From: an uncultured Paracoccaceae bacterium
Lineage (GTDB): Bacteria > Pseudomonadota > Alphaproteobacteria > Rhodobacterales > Rhodobacteraceae
Assembly: GCA_937146765.1 (NCBI GenBank)
Contig: CAKZRP010000007.1
Coordinates: 124,001 to 188,000, forward strand
DNA: 64,000 bases
Direction of reading: 5' to 3'
Part shown: in pieces, positions 16,806 through 25,498 of the stretch
Layout: the number at the start of each line of letters is the position of its first letter
Numbering within the stretch: the first letter of the stretch is position 1
The notes under the pieces: model-generated
Told to the model about the DNA's origin: nothing
Seen by the model: the letters and a program-made list of their open reading frames with translations, nothing else
Database searches by the model: none
Program-made: the position numbers and the translations under genes

Positions 16806-17789
16806 TTAGTTCCCGGCGAGGCCCTGCGGCGTGTATTCCACCCCGTTGGAGGCCTGGATCTGACGGATCACCGCCCATTGATCCTGATAGGTGATCGGGA
16901 TGAACTTGCTCACGCCTTCAAACTCGTCACCCAGTTTGGTGCCGGCAAAATCAAAGGAGAAGAAGGCTTCCTTGATCTTTTCCGCCAACTCGGGGTCGAG
17001 GTTATGCGCCACGTTGAAGGAGGTGGTCGGGAAAGGATCGCTCTCCCAGATCATCCGCACGTCGGCCGGGTCATAAAGACCGCGTTCCGCCATCCGCTCC
17101 ACCACTTCGGAGGCCACGGGCGCGGCGTCATAGTCGCCTGCCACCACGCCCAGCATGGATTGGTCGTGCGAGCCGGAATAGATCACCTCGTAATCCTTGT
17201 CCGGCTCAACGCCCAGACCCGGGAACAGCGCGCGCGGCGCCTGGTTGCCGGAGTTGGAGGTCGGCGAGGTATGCGCAACGCGACGGCCCGCAAGATCCTT
17301 CATCTCCTGGATTTCGCTATCCGCCTGGGTGAAGACCTGCAGCTTATAGCCGAACTGACCGTCCTCGGCGCCCATGATCGCAAAGGGCACCGCCCCGGCG
17401 AGGTTCACCGCAAAAGGTGTCGGCCCGGTGGAGAAGCCTGCGACATGCAGACGACCGGAGCGCATCGCCTCAACCTCGGCAGAGTTCGACTGCACCGCGA
17501 AGAACTGCACATCCTTGCCGGTCACCTCGGAAAGATGCGCGATGAAGGGCTCCCAGATATCGGCATAGACCGCCGGGTCCTCGACCGGGGTATAGGCAAA
17601 GACCAGCGTGTCGGGGTTGCTGAGCTGCGCGGGGTCGGTCGGCGTATCCGCCACCAGATCGCCATTGGCATCGCAATAGAGCACGTCGAGCGCGCCACGC
17701 TCCGCGCAGTCCTCGGCGGCGGCGGCTGCAAATGCGCTCAGCGACAGAGCGCCCAGTGCCGTTGCGGCACGGGTGAAAATCTTCGTCAT
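16806..17789 (-). CDS. phnD: phosphate/phosphite/phosphonate ABC transporter substrate-binding protein
   Basis: Periplasmic binding protein of 327 residues with a Sec signal peptide (about residues 1-25, ending AAAA-AEDC). The PhnD motif HTSPTSNSGNQAPRA, around residue 170, contributes ligand-anion contacts in this family. It is first in the minus-strand operon and divergent from the two-component genes across 258 bp. In TorT/TorS-type systems a PhnD-like periplasmic protein can also signal to a membrane kinase; given the neighbour, that is worth considering here. Confidence 0.9.
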   Translation of the reverse strand: MTKIFTRAATALGALSLSAFAAAAAEDCAERGALDVLYCDANGDLVADTPTDPAQLSNPDTLVFAYTPVEDPAVYADIWEPFIAHLSEVTGKDVQFFAVQSNSAEVEAMRSGRLHVAGFSTGPTPFAVNLAGAVPFAIMGAEDGQFGYKLQVFTQADSEIQEMKDLAGRRVAHTSPTSNSGNQAPRALFPGLGVEPDKDYEVIYSGSHDQSMLGVVAGDYDAAPVASEVVERMAERGLYDPADVRMIWESDPFPTTSFNVAHNLDPELAEKIKEAFFSFDFAGTKLGDEFEGVSKFIPITYQDQWAVIRQIQASNGVEYTPQGLAGN

Positions 17790-17893
17790 GGTATCCTCCC
17801 TTGATACGCCTGGCCTGCCGGTTTCCTCCCCGGTCGATACAGGCGCTGACCCTGTTACGATAGGGGGGCGCGCGGCGGTGATGCGAGCCGCGT

Positions 17894-17945
17894 TCTGTTA
17901 ACGAAACCTGCCGGGAGGCGCTTTCCTGTTAACAGTATTACAATC
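17894..17945. promoter_or_regulatory. paired CTGTTAAC motifs in the phnD / response-regulator intergenic region
   Basis: Two copies of a TTYCTGTTAACR-like motif occur in the same orientation: TTCTGTTAACG (17893-17903) and TTCCTGTTAACAG (17933-17945, with the 10-bp palindrome CTGTTAACAG). The GTTAAC cores are 41 bp apart, close to four helical turns. They are good candidates for binding by the adjacent OmpR-type regulator. Confidence 0.45.
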
Positions 17946-18047
17946 CCCGCCAGATCCCCTTAAACCCGATCCCGATTTGAGGCACTCATAGGGGCGTGCG
18001 GCGCCCCCAAGCGACCTCACAGCCGCAGGTGACAGGAGGAGGTTCAC

Positions 18048-18770
18048 ATGCAGGCAGGCCGGACAGAGCCGCTCATCGCCATTGTCGACGATGATCCAAA
18101 CATGCGTGACACGCTCTCTGCCCTGATGCGGGACAGCGGGTTTGACGCTGTTTGCTGCGCCGATATCCCCGCCTTTCACGCGCTTGGCGACCCGCCCCCC
18201 GTCGATCTGGCGCTCATTGACCTGCGGCTGCGCGGCGAGTCTGGTCTGACGCTGGCGATCCACATCCGCGAGCGCTACGAGATCCCCATCGTGATGCTGA
18301 CCGGCGTGGGGGACGAGATCGACAAGATCATCGGGCTCGAGACCGGGGCAGATGATTACATGATCAAGCCCTTCAACCCGCGCGAGCTGGTCGCCCGCAT
18401 CCGCGCCGTGCTGCGCCGCTATGGTCACGGCACCGCCCGCCCCAGCGCCAACCCGGGACAAGAGATCGCCTTTGGCGCGCTCAAGATCGACGTGCAGTCC
18501 CGGCGGCTTCTGGATGCGGAGGGCGAGGAAATCCCGCTCACCAATGCGGAATACCGCCTGCTGGAATACTTCGCCCGCAACCCGGATCGGGTGATCCCGC
18601 GCCCTGAACTGCTGGAGGAGCTGGGCTCCGATATGCAACGCTACGTGGACCGCACCATCGACGTGCTGATCCTGCGCCTGCGCCGCAAGATCGAACCGGT
18701 GCCCTCGAAACCCATGCATCTGCAAACCCGCCGGGCGCAGGGCTATGTCTTTCAGCTGTCGGGCAGCTGA
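18048..18770 (+). CDS. OmpR/PhoB-family response regulator (TorR-like)
   Basis: Response regulator of 240 residues. The N-terminal receiver domain has the acidic pair in VDDDP (14-16), phospho-acceptor D58 (LALIDLRL), T85 and K107 (IKPFNP). The C-terminal winged-helix DNA-binding domain (about 140-238) ends in the typical GYVF. The ATG follows AGGAGG. The sensor kinase gene starts 2 nt after its stop codon. Divergence from phnD suggests it controls the phn importer. Confidence 0.92.
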   Translation: MQAGRTEPLIAIVDDDPNMRDTLSALMRDSGFDAVCCADIPAFHALGDPPPVDLALIDLRLRGESGLTLAIHIRERYEIPIVMLTGVGDEIDKIIGLETGADDYMIKPFNPRELVARIRAVLRRYGHGTARPSANPGQEIAFGALKIDVQSRRLLDAEGEEIPLTNAEYRLLEYFARNPDRVIPRPELLEELGSDMQRYVDRTIDVLILRLRRKIEPVPSKPMHLQTRRAQGYVFQLSGS

Positions 18771-18772
18771 CC

Positions 18773-21250
18773 ATGCTCTCGGCGCTCTCGGTCCGGTTTC
18801 GTCTGTCTGCCGCGATTGCGGTGCTCTTCGGGCTCATTCTGCTGGTCAGCCTGATTGGCATGCGGGTGTTAAATCGCACCGAGACTTGGATGAACGTGCT
18901 GCATCAGGAGACCCTGGCCGAGGTCTCCGACGCGCTGGACCTGTCGCGCAGTGCTGCTGATCTCGCTACCTCCGCACCCTTCCTCTATGCGCTCTTCCCG
19001 CCCTTCCAGCTCGAACAGGAGGCGCAAAAGGTCCGCGACACTCTGGCTCGGATCGAGGCCCACGCGGCGGGGGATCCGACGCTGGAACTGCCCCTCGCCC
19101 GGCTGCGGCTGGCGATCAGCGACCTCACCACCGCGCTGGCGCCACAAGCGGCGCGCAAATCCGACCTCACCGCCATCGACCGCGATCTGCAAAGGTTGCA
19201 CGCCCGCGCCCGCCGGCAGTCAGGCGAGACCTCGCACCCGCTGGCGGAGCGCGAGGTTTGGGCTGAGCTCCAACAGCTGACCGCCAGCGCCATCGCAGCC
19301 GGGCGGGCCAGTGCCTTGATTGAACTTGGGGAATTCACCCGCCAGTACATGACCACCCGCGACCGGCTTGCCCCCCGGCTGGGGCCCGCCCATCAGCCGA
19401 CCTATGACGAGATCCAAGCCGCCCTGATCCGCTCCGACAGCCTCTTTGTGCTGAAACACCGCGAGATCGCCGCGCAACTCGACGCCGAAAACGCCCTCTT
19501 CCGCATCCGTCAGGAGGCCGCCCGCATCTCCACCTATGCCGAGGAGAAGGTCGCGCAGGCCGAGGCGCGCCTGTCGCAGGCCCGCACCGAAACCTCGAAC
19601 AACCTCGGCTTTGCCAAGAACTCCTTCCTCGCCCTCACCCTGATGAGCCTTTTGGTCGCCGTCACCTCCTCCGCCTATGTGTCGAACCATGTGGCCAAGA
19701 ACCTGCGCCGGATTGCCGATGCGATGCGCAAACTGGCCGCCGGCGATCACCGCAGCGACCTGCCGCGCGCGCGGGTCAGCGGCGATGAGATCGGCCAGCT
19801 CTTTGCCGCCTTTCAGGTGTTCCGCGACAATGCCCGCAAGCTGGACCGCCGCACCGGCGAAATCCGCCGTCAGAACGCGCTGTTTTCACGGGTCTTTCGC
19901 AATATCAAGGACGGCATCGCCATCACCGGCGCCTCGGGCCGGATCGAGGCGGAGAACGACAAGCTGCGCGCGCTCTTGCGCCTGCCCGCCTCTGATGGTG
20001 CCCCCAGCGACATGGCGCGGCTCATCGCCCGTTCCGCCTTTACCCGGCAGGCCACCGCCGGCGAGCGCGGCGGGTTTGAGGAATATGCCGACGCCGCCGG
20101 CCATGTGCTGGAGCTGCGTCACTCCCCCCTGCCCGATGGCGGCGCGGTCTGGCTGCTGTCTGAAACCACCGAGCGCAAACGGATTGACGAGCGGCTGGAG
20201 GAAATTCGCCGGGTCGAGACGCTTGGCAAGGTCACGGGCGAGGTGGCGCATGACTTTGGCAATATCCTCTCCAGCATCTCGGGCAATATGCACCTTCTGG
20301 CGGCGGCCTCAGAGGAAGACGCAAGGGCGATCCGCGACCGCATCGGTGCCGCGCTCGACCTTGGGGTGTCACTGACCGAACGCCTGCTCGCCTTTGCCCG
20401 CAAACAACATCTGGAGCCGCAGGTGACCGATGTGGCGCAGCTGGTCGAAGGGGTCAGCGACCTGTTGGAAATTGCCCTGCCCGAACATGTCGCGCTGGAC
20501 ATCGTGGTGCCGCCCGCGCCCGTACTTGCCCGCATCGACCCCGGCCAATTGGAAAGCGCCATCCTCAACCTCTGCGTCAACGCCGGCCAAGCGATTGCCG
20601 AAGTGGGCGACATCCGCATCACCGTGCGCCAGACCCCAGAAGGCGGCGCCGAGGTGGAGATCGCCGACACCGGCTGCGGTATGGCGCCTGAGGTGCTGAG
20701 CCACGCGACCGAGCCGTTTTTCACCGCCCGCGCCGATGGCAGCGGCACCGGGCTTGGGCTCTCGATGGTGGATGGCTTTGTGCATCAATCGGGCGGCGAG
20801 ATGGCGCTGGCCTCCACCCCCGGCGCGGGCACCACGGTCACCCTGACCTTCCCGCCCCTGCCGGTGGAGCCACAATACGCCGCCCTTCAGGGTCACGCGC
20901 TGGTGGTCGATGATGACGCGACCTATCTCGAAGCCGCCGCCGCCGCGCTGGAAAGCTTCGGCCTCACCGTCACCCGTGCGGCCAGTTTCGAGGAGGCCGC
21001 CAAGAGGATCCGGGATCTCGCCGACCTCGACCTCCTGCTCAGCGACCTCAACCTCGACCGCGGCACCTCCGGCTGGGATCTCGCCGCCCTGACCCAAACC
21101 ACCCATCCGAAGGCGCGCCTGCTGGTGATGTCGACCCGGCGGCTCGAATCCCCCCCGCCCGGGCTGCGGGCGCAGACCCTGGCCAAACCGCTGTCAGAGC
21201 CGGAATTGCGCCGCCTTCTTTCCCCGGATGAGGAGGCCCCCTGCCCTTAA
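18773..21250 (+). CDS. hybrid sensor histidine kinase (TorS-like)
   Basis: Membrane kinase of 825 residues. The first membrane helix is at about 13-33, followed by a long mostly helical periplasmic domain (about 34-283) and a second helix at about 285-305. Then come HAMP (307-360), a PAS-like linker, the dimerisation domain with phospho-acceptor H493 (GEVAHDFGN), and the ATPase domain with N-box LNLCVNAGQA, IADTGCGM and GSGTGLGLS. A C-terminal receiver has D758 (LLLSDLNL) and K805. The helical periplasmic sensor before HAMP resembles TorS, which senses through a periplasmic binding protein. There is no Hpt domain in the chain, so the receiver may be regulatory. Confidence 0.88.
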   Translation: MLSALSVRFRLSAAIAVLFGLILLVSLIGMRVLNRTETWMNVLHQETLAEVSDALDLSRSAADLATSAPFLYALFPPFQLEQEAQKVRDTLARIEAHAAGDPTLELPLARLRLAISDLTTALAPQAARKSDLTAIDRDLQRLHARARRQSGETSHPLAEREVWAELQQLTASAIAAGRASALIELGEFTRQYMTTRDRLAPRLGPAHQPTYDEIQAALIRSDSLFVLKHREIAAQLDAENALFRIRQEAARISTYAEEKVAQAEARLSQARTETSNNLGFAKNSFLALTLMSLLVAVTSSAYVSNHVAKNLRRIADAMRKLAAGDHRSDLPRARVSGDEIGQLFAAFQVFRDNARKLDRRTGEIRRQNALFSRVFRNIKDGIAITGASGRIEAENDKLRALLRLPASDGAPSDMARLIARSAFTRQATAGERGGFEEYADAAGHVLELRHSPLPDGGAVWLLSETTERKRIDERLEEIRRVETLGKVTGEVAHDFGNILSSISGNMHLLAAASEEDARAIRDRIGAALDLGVSLTERLLAFARKQHLEPQVTDVAQLVEGVSDLLEIALPEHVALDIVVPPAPVLARIDPGQLESAILNLCVNAGQAIAEVGDIRITVRQTPEGGAEVEIADTGCGMAPEVLSHATEPFFTARADGSGTGLGLSMVDGFVHQSGGEMALASTPGAGTTVTLTFPPLPVEPQYAALQGHALVVDDDATYLEAAAAALESFGLTVTRAASFEEAAKRIRDLADLDLLLSDLNLDRGTSGWDLAALTQTTHPKARLLVMSTRRLESPPPGLRAQTLAKPLSEPELRRLLSPDEEAPCP

Positions 21251-21311
21251 CCCCTTGTTCCGCAAGGCTTCAGCCTGGCGATCACGCAGCGTCACGATTA
21301 AAATGGATTAT

Positions 21312-21330
21312 GGATACATTATCCTGTATC
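21312..21330. promoter_or_regulatory. candidate GntR operator upstream of the hydroxyproline operon
   Basis: Two overlapping perfect dyads occur: GGATA-CAT-TATCC (21312-21324) and GATACA-TTATCC-TGTATC (21313-21330). They lie 54 bp before the first gene of the operon. A related half-site, GTATCC, occurs before the GntR gene (24775-24787), supporting a shared regulator. Confidence 0.5.
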
Positions 21331-21383
21331 TCTCCACCTATTGCCTCCATCCGCCCGATGGACACCCTTCTGGAGAGATCGCC

Positions 21384-22343
21384 ATGTCGCCCACCGTCTT
21401 CACCGGCACCATGCCCGCCCTGATGACCCCCTGCACCGCCGACCGGCGTCCGAATTTCGACGCGCTGGTCAAGAAGGGCGAGGAGATGATCGCCGCCGGC
21501 ATGTCCGCCGTGGTCTATTGCGGCTCGATGGGGGATTGGCCGCTCCTGACCGACGAACAGCGCATGGAAGGGGTCGCCCGCCTCGTGGCCGCCGGCCTGC
21601 CGGTTGTCGTGGGCACCGGCGCGATCAACACCAGATCCGCCGTGGCCCATGCCGCCCATGCGCAGGAGGTCGGGGCCGTGGGCCTCATGGTGATCCCGCG
21701 CGTGCTGTCGCGCGGCACCTCGGTCGCGGCGCAAAGGAACCACTTCAAGGCCATCCTCGACGCCGCGCCAAAGACCCCGGCGATCATCTACAACAGCCCC
21801 TACTATGGCTTTGCCACGCGCGCCGACCTGTTCTTTGCCCTGCGCGCCGAGCACAAGAACCTCATCGGCTTCAAGGAGTTCGGCGGCAAGGACGACCTGC
21901 GCTACGCGGCCGAACACATCACCAGCCAGGACGATCAGGTGACGCTGATGGTCGGGGTCGATACCGAGGTCTACCACGGTTTTGTCAATTGCGGTGCCAC
22001 CGGCTCGATCACCGGCATCGGCTGCGCCCTGCCGCGCGAGGCGCTCTTGCTCGCGCGCCTGTCGCAACGCGCGGCCGCAGGCCATGCCGAGGCTCGCCTG
22101 CGCGCGCAGGAGCTGACCGAGGCGATCCATGTGCTCTCCACCTTCGACGAAGGCCCGGATCTGGTGCTCTATTACAAATACCTCCTCGTGCTGAACGGCG
22201 AAGAGGAATACCGCCTGCATTTCAACGAGACCGACGAGCTGTCGGACGCGCAGCGCACCTATTGCGAACAGCAATACCGCCTGTTCCGCAGCTGGTTTGC
22301 CGATTGGAGCGCGCAGGGCGGGGTGATCGCCGAATGCATGTAG
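21384..22343 (+). CDS. DapA/N-acetylneuraminate-lyase family protein, probably 1-pyrroline-4-hydroxy-2-carboxylate deaminase
   Basis: Class I aldolase-fold protein of 319 residues. The Schiff-base lysine is K164 (LIGFKEFGG) and the partner tyrosine Y140 (YNSPYYGF). In hydroxyproline catabolism a DapA-family enzyme converts 1-pyrroline-4-hydroxy-2-carboxylate to 2-oxoglutarate semialdehyde and ammonia. The next two genes encode the earlier steps, so this role is preferred over dihydrodipicolinate synthase. The ATG at 21384 has GGAGA 7 nt upstream. Its last codons overlap the epimerase start by 10 nt. The expected 2-oxoglutarate-semialdehyde dehydrogenase gene is not adjacent. Confidence 0.78.
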   Translation: MSPTVFTGTMPALMTPCTADRRPNFDALVKKGEEMIAAGMSAVVYCGSMGDWPLLTDEQRMEGVARLVAAGLPVVVGTGAINTRSAVAHAAHAQEVGAVGLMVIPRVLSRGTSVAAQRNHFKAILDAAPKTPAIIYNSPYYGFATRADLFFALRAEHKNLIGFKEFGGKDDLRYAAEHITSQDDQVTLMVGVDTEVYHGFVNCGATGSITGIGCALPREALLLARLSQRAAAGHAEARLRAQELTEAIHVLSTFDEGPDLVLYYKYLLVLNGEEEYRLHFNETDELSDAQRTYCEQQYRLFRSWFADWSAQGGVIAECM

Positions 22344-23266
22344 TCGACAGCCATACCGGCGGCGAGCCGACGCGGGTGATCTTGGACGGTGGGCCGGACC
22401 TTGGGTCTGGCTCGCTGGCGGAGCGCGCCCAAAGGCTCGCGCGCGATCACATGGCCTTCTGCAACGCGGTGCTGCGCGAACCGCGCGGCCAGCCCGCCAT
22501 GGTGGGCGCCTTGCTGGTCGAGCCGGAGGATGCCAGCTGCGTCACCGGGGTGATCTATTTCGACGCGGGCGCGGTTCTGGGCATGTGTGGTCACGGCACC
22601 ATCGGCCTTGCGGTCACTTTGGGCTATCTCGGCGTGATTACTCCCGGGTGCCATCGGATCGAGACCCCGGCGGGCGTGGTCACCGTCGCGCTGGAGGATG
22701 AGTCCACCGTCACCGTCACCAATGTCGAAAGCCGCCGCATCCAGCGTGCCGCCGAGGTGCGGATGGGCGATGGCAGCACCGTCACCGGCGATGTGGCCTA
22801 TGGCGGCAACTGGTTCCTGATCGTGGAGCCGAGCCCGCTGCCCCTGGTGCCCGCCAATATCGGCGCGCTCACCTGCCTTGCCATCGCGATCCGTACTGCC
22901 GCCAATGCGCAAGGGATCGGGGGCGAGTTGGGCCAACCCATTGATCACGTGATCTTTCAGGCCACCTCGCCGACCCCCGGCATTGACGCGCGCAATTTCG
23001 TCCTCTGCCCCGATGACACCTACGACCGCTCCCCCTGTGGCACCGGCAGTTCGGCCCGCCTCGCCTGCCTCGCCGCCGATGGGCGTCTCAAACCGGGGCA
23101 GGAGATCGTGCAAGAGAGCATCATCGGCTCGCCCTATCGCCTCTCCTACCAGCCGGGGCCGCAGGGCGGCGTGATCCCGTCCCTCACCGGGCAGGCCTTC
23201 GTGATGAGTGAGGCGCGGCTCCTCTTCCACCCCGCCGATCCGTTTCGCGCCGGTATCCCGGCCTGA
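22334..23266 (+). CDS. 4-hydroxyproline 2-epimerase (proline racemase family)
   Basis: Protein of 310 residues. Both catalytic cysteines of the proline racemase family are present, C85 (MCGHGTIG) and C235 (SPCGTGSSA), which indicates an epimerase/racemase rather than the trans-3-hydroxyproline dehydratase branch, where one is replaced. It is expected to convert trans-4-hydroxy-L-proline to cis-4-hydroxy-D-proline. The ATG at 22334 gives the canonical start MHVVDSHTGGEPTRV and overlaps the preceding gene by 10 nt. Confidence 0.87.
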   Translation: MHVVDSHTGGEPTRVILDGGPDLGSGSLAERAQRLARDHMAFCNAVLREPRGQPAMVGALLVEPEDASCVTGVIYFDAGAVLGMCGHGTIGLAVTLGYLGVITPGCHRIETPAGVVTVALEDESTVTVTNVESRRIQRAAEVRMGDGSTVTGDVAYGGNWFLIVEPSPLPLVPANIGALTCLAIAIRTAANAQGIGGELGQPIDHVIFQATSPTPGIDARNFVLCPDDTYDRSPCGTGSSARLACLAADGRLKPGQEIVQESIIGSPYRLSYQPGPQGGVIPSLTGQAFVMSEARLLFHPADPFRAGIPA

Positions 23267-23368
23267 AACGCCCAAGCGGCGCGGCTCCGGAACCAGATCT
23301 TGGCTGGCGTCCGCCCCCGAACTTGTGTTTCCTCCTTGCCAGCACAGCCCTCGCCCTCGGAGTCCCGC

Positions 23369-24613
23369 ATGACCCAGACCCAAGACATCCTCGTGATCGG
23401 AGCCGGCATCATCGGCATCAGCACCGCGCTGGCCCTGCAGTCGCAGGGCCGTCAGGTCACCGTCCTCGACCGCAAGGGCGTCGCAGGCGAGACCTCGGCG
23501 GGCAATGCCGGCGCCTTTGCCTTTCCCGAGGTGGAGCCGCTGGCCACCCCCGGCATCATGCTGAAAGCGCCGAAATGGCTGCTCAATCCCCTGGGGCCGC
23601 TGTCGATTCCGCCCGCCTATGCGCTGAAAATCGCGCCCTGGATGCTGCGCTTCTGGCGGGCGAGCTGGCGGGACCGCTACGCGGCAGCCGTCACCGCGCA
23701 GGTCGCCCTGATGGCCCATTGCGCCGCCGCCCTGCCGCGCCAGATCGCCGCCACCGCGGGCGAGCACCTGATGATGCGCGACGGCCAGTTGCAGCTCTAC
23801 GAAGGTGCCCGCGCCTATCGCGCCGCCCTGCCCGCCTGGGAGGTCCGCCGCAGCCATGGCATCCCCTTCGATCTCCTAGAAAGCCCCGGCGCCATTGCCG
23901 AGATCCAGCCGGGCCTGTCGCCGCGGTTCACCCATGCCGGCTTTACGCCGAGCTGGCTCAATACCGTGAACCCAAAGGGCTGGACCGAACATCTGGCCAA
24001 GGCCTTCACCGCCCGCGGCGGCCAGATCGAGATCGGCGTGGCCCGCGCCCTTGAGCCCGCCGAACATGGCGCGATTGTTCACACTGACACCGGTCCGGTC
24101 ACGGCCGCCGAGGTGGTGGTCGCCGCCGGGGCCTGGTCGCATCACCTCGCCCGCACCCTGGACGAACCCTTCCCGCTCGAGACCGAGCGCGGCTATAACA
24201 CCACCCTGCCCCCCGGCGCCTTTGACCTGCGCACCCATCTGACCTTCTCCGCCCATGGCTTTGTCGCGTCGAAAATCAGCGGCGGCGTGCGCATCGGCGG
24301 GGCGGTTGAACTGGGCGGGCTCGACCTGCCACCGAACTTCCGCCGATCCGAGATCCTGCTGGACAAGGCGCGGGACTTCCTGCCCGGTCTGCGCACCGAG
24401 GGCGGCAGCCAGTGGATGGGCTACCGCCCCTCGCTGCCCGACAGCCTGCCGGTCATCGACCGCTCCGCCCGCGCGGCCTCGGTGTTCTACGCCTTTGGCC
24501 ACGGCCATCTCGGGCTGACGCAATCGGCAGGCACCGCCGAACTGGTCGCCGCGCTGGTACAGGGCAACCCGCCGCCGATCCCGATGCAGCCCTTCTCCGC
24601 CACCCGTTTCTGA
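23369..24613 (+). CDS. FAD-dependent D-amino-acid dehydrogenase (cis-4-hydroxy-D-proline dehydrogenase)
   Basis: DadA/DAO-family flavoprotein of 414 residues. The ADP-binding motif VIGAGIIGISTALAL is at the N-terminus, and the C-terminal GYRPSLPDSLPVI region is typical of DadA proteins. After the epimerase, the expected reaction is oxidation of cis-4-hydroxy-D-proline to 1-pyrroline-4-hydroxy-2-carboxylate, passing electrons to the respiratory chain. The ATG at 23369 has GGAG 8 nt upstream. There is no evident transmembrane helix. Confidence 0.85.
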   Translation: MTQTQDILVIGAGIIGISTALALQSQGRQVTVLDRKGVAGETSAGNAGAFAFPEVEPLATPGIMLKAPKWLLNPLGPLSIPPAYALKIAPWMLRFWRASWRDRYAAAVTAQVALMAHCAAALPRQIAATAGEHLMMRDGQLQLYEGARAYRAALPAWEVRRSHGIPFDLLESPGAIAEIQPGLSPRFTHAGFTPSWLNTVNPKGWTEHLAKAFTARGGQIEIGVARALEPAEHGAIVHTDTGPVTAAEVVVAAGAWSHHLARTLDEPFPLETERGYNTTLPPGAFDLRTHLTFSAHGFVASKISGGVRIGGAVELGGLDLPPNFRRSEILLDKARDFLPGLRTEGGSQWMGYRPSLPDSLPVIDRSARAASVFYAFGHGHLGLTQSAGTAELVAALVQGNPPPIPMQPFSATRF

Positions 24614-24774
24614 CTCCGAAAGGCCCGCCGCCGATCTGCAGCGGCCAGACCACCCCGGGCGACACCCCGGCCATCTGCCCGAAACCAGCGGATGCGCCGG
24701 GAAGCTCCGCCGAGGGCACCTGAACCGTGCAAATGCCCCTTCCAGCTTGAGTAGCCCCGGAAAGCCCCGTAAAC

Positions 24775-24787
24775 GTATCCAAAATAC
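24775..24787. promoter_or_regulatory. candidate operator upstream of gntR
   Basis: GTAT-CCAAA-ATAC is a 4+4 dyad 25 bp before the GntR start. It shares GTATC(C) with the stronger dyad at 21312-21330, so the regulator may bind both and repress itself. Confidence 0.35.
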
Positions 24788-24812
24788 CGACACCAGCCGA
24801 CACGAGGCCCTC

Positions 24813-25490
24813 ATGGCAGGCACCCGCGCCGTCTCCCGCAATTCGCTCCCGGATGTGATCGCCGAAGACCTGCGCGAACGCATCCTCAGCGGCGATCTGG
24901 CCGAGGGCGAGCTGATCCGGCAAGAGGTGCTGGCGGAGGAATACGACGTCTCGCGGATGCCGATCCGCGAAGCGCTGAAGCGGCTGGATGCCGAAGGTCT
25001 GGTGCAATTCACCAACAACCGCGGCGCCCGCGTGACCCGGCATTCGCTGGAAGAGATCGCCGAGATCTTCGATCTGCGCGTTTTGGTCGAAGTGGACCTG
25101 TTCCGCCGCGCCATCCCCCGGATGACCACAACGGATTTTGCCGCCTGCGAGGCGCTTCTGGCGCAGATGGAGGCCTCTTACGCCGCCGATGACGTGGCCC
25201 GATGGGGCGCTTTGAATCACCAGTACCACGCGGCGCTTTATGCCGCCGCCCAACGGCGGCTGACCAATGACATCCTGCAGGGGCTCAGCCTGCATTCGGA
25301 CCGCTTCATCCGCATCCACCTCAGCGTGATGCAACAGCGCGAACCGGCCAAGCGGGAACACCGCGCCCTTCTGGACCTCGCGATCGCCCGCGATGTGGAG
25401 GGTGCCTGCGCCGCGCTCCGGGCCCATATCTCCCGCACCAAGGAGGAACTCCTGACCCTTGTGGCGGCCCATCGCGGCCCGGCGGGCTGA
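24813..25490 (+). CDS. GntR/FadR-family regulator (FCD domain), probable hydroxyproline-operon regulator
   Basis: Regulator of 225 residues. The N-terminal winged HTH (about 10-75) shows LIRQEVLAEEYDVSRMPIRE, and a helical FCD ligand-binding domain follows (about 85-210) with metal-type residues in VEVDLFRRAIP and NHQYHAALY. The ATG at 24813 is favoured over a TTG 22 codons upstream. It is last in the hydroxyproline cluster and convergent with the DeoR gene (8-bp gap). Confidence 0.85.
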   Translation: MAGTRAVSRNSLPDVIAEDLRERILSGDLAEGELIRQEVLAEEYDVSRMPIREALKRLDAEGLVQFTNNRGARVTRHSLEEIAEIFDLRVLVEVDLFRRAIPRMTTTDFAACEALLAQMEASYAADDVARWGALNHQYHAALYAAAQRRLTNDILQGLSLHSDRFIRIHLSVMQQREPAKREHRALLDLAIARDVEGACAALRAHISRTKEELLTLVAAHRGPAG

Positions 25491-25498
25491 GGCTGGCG

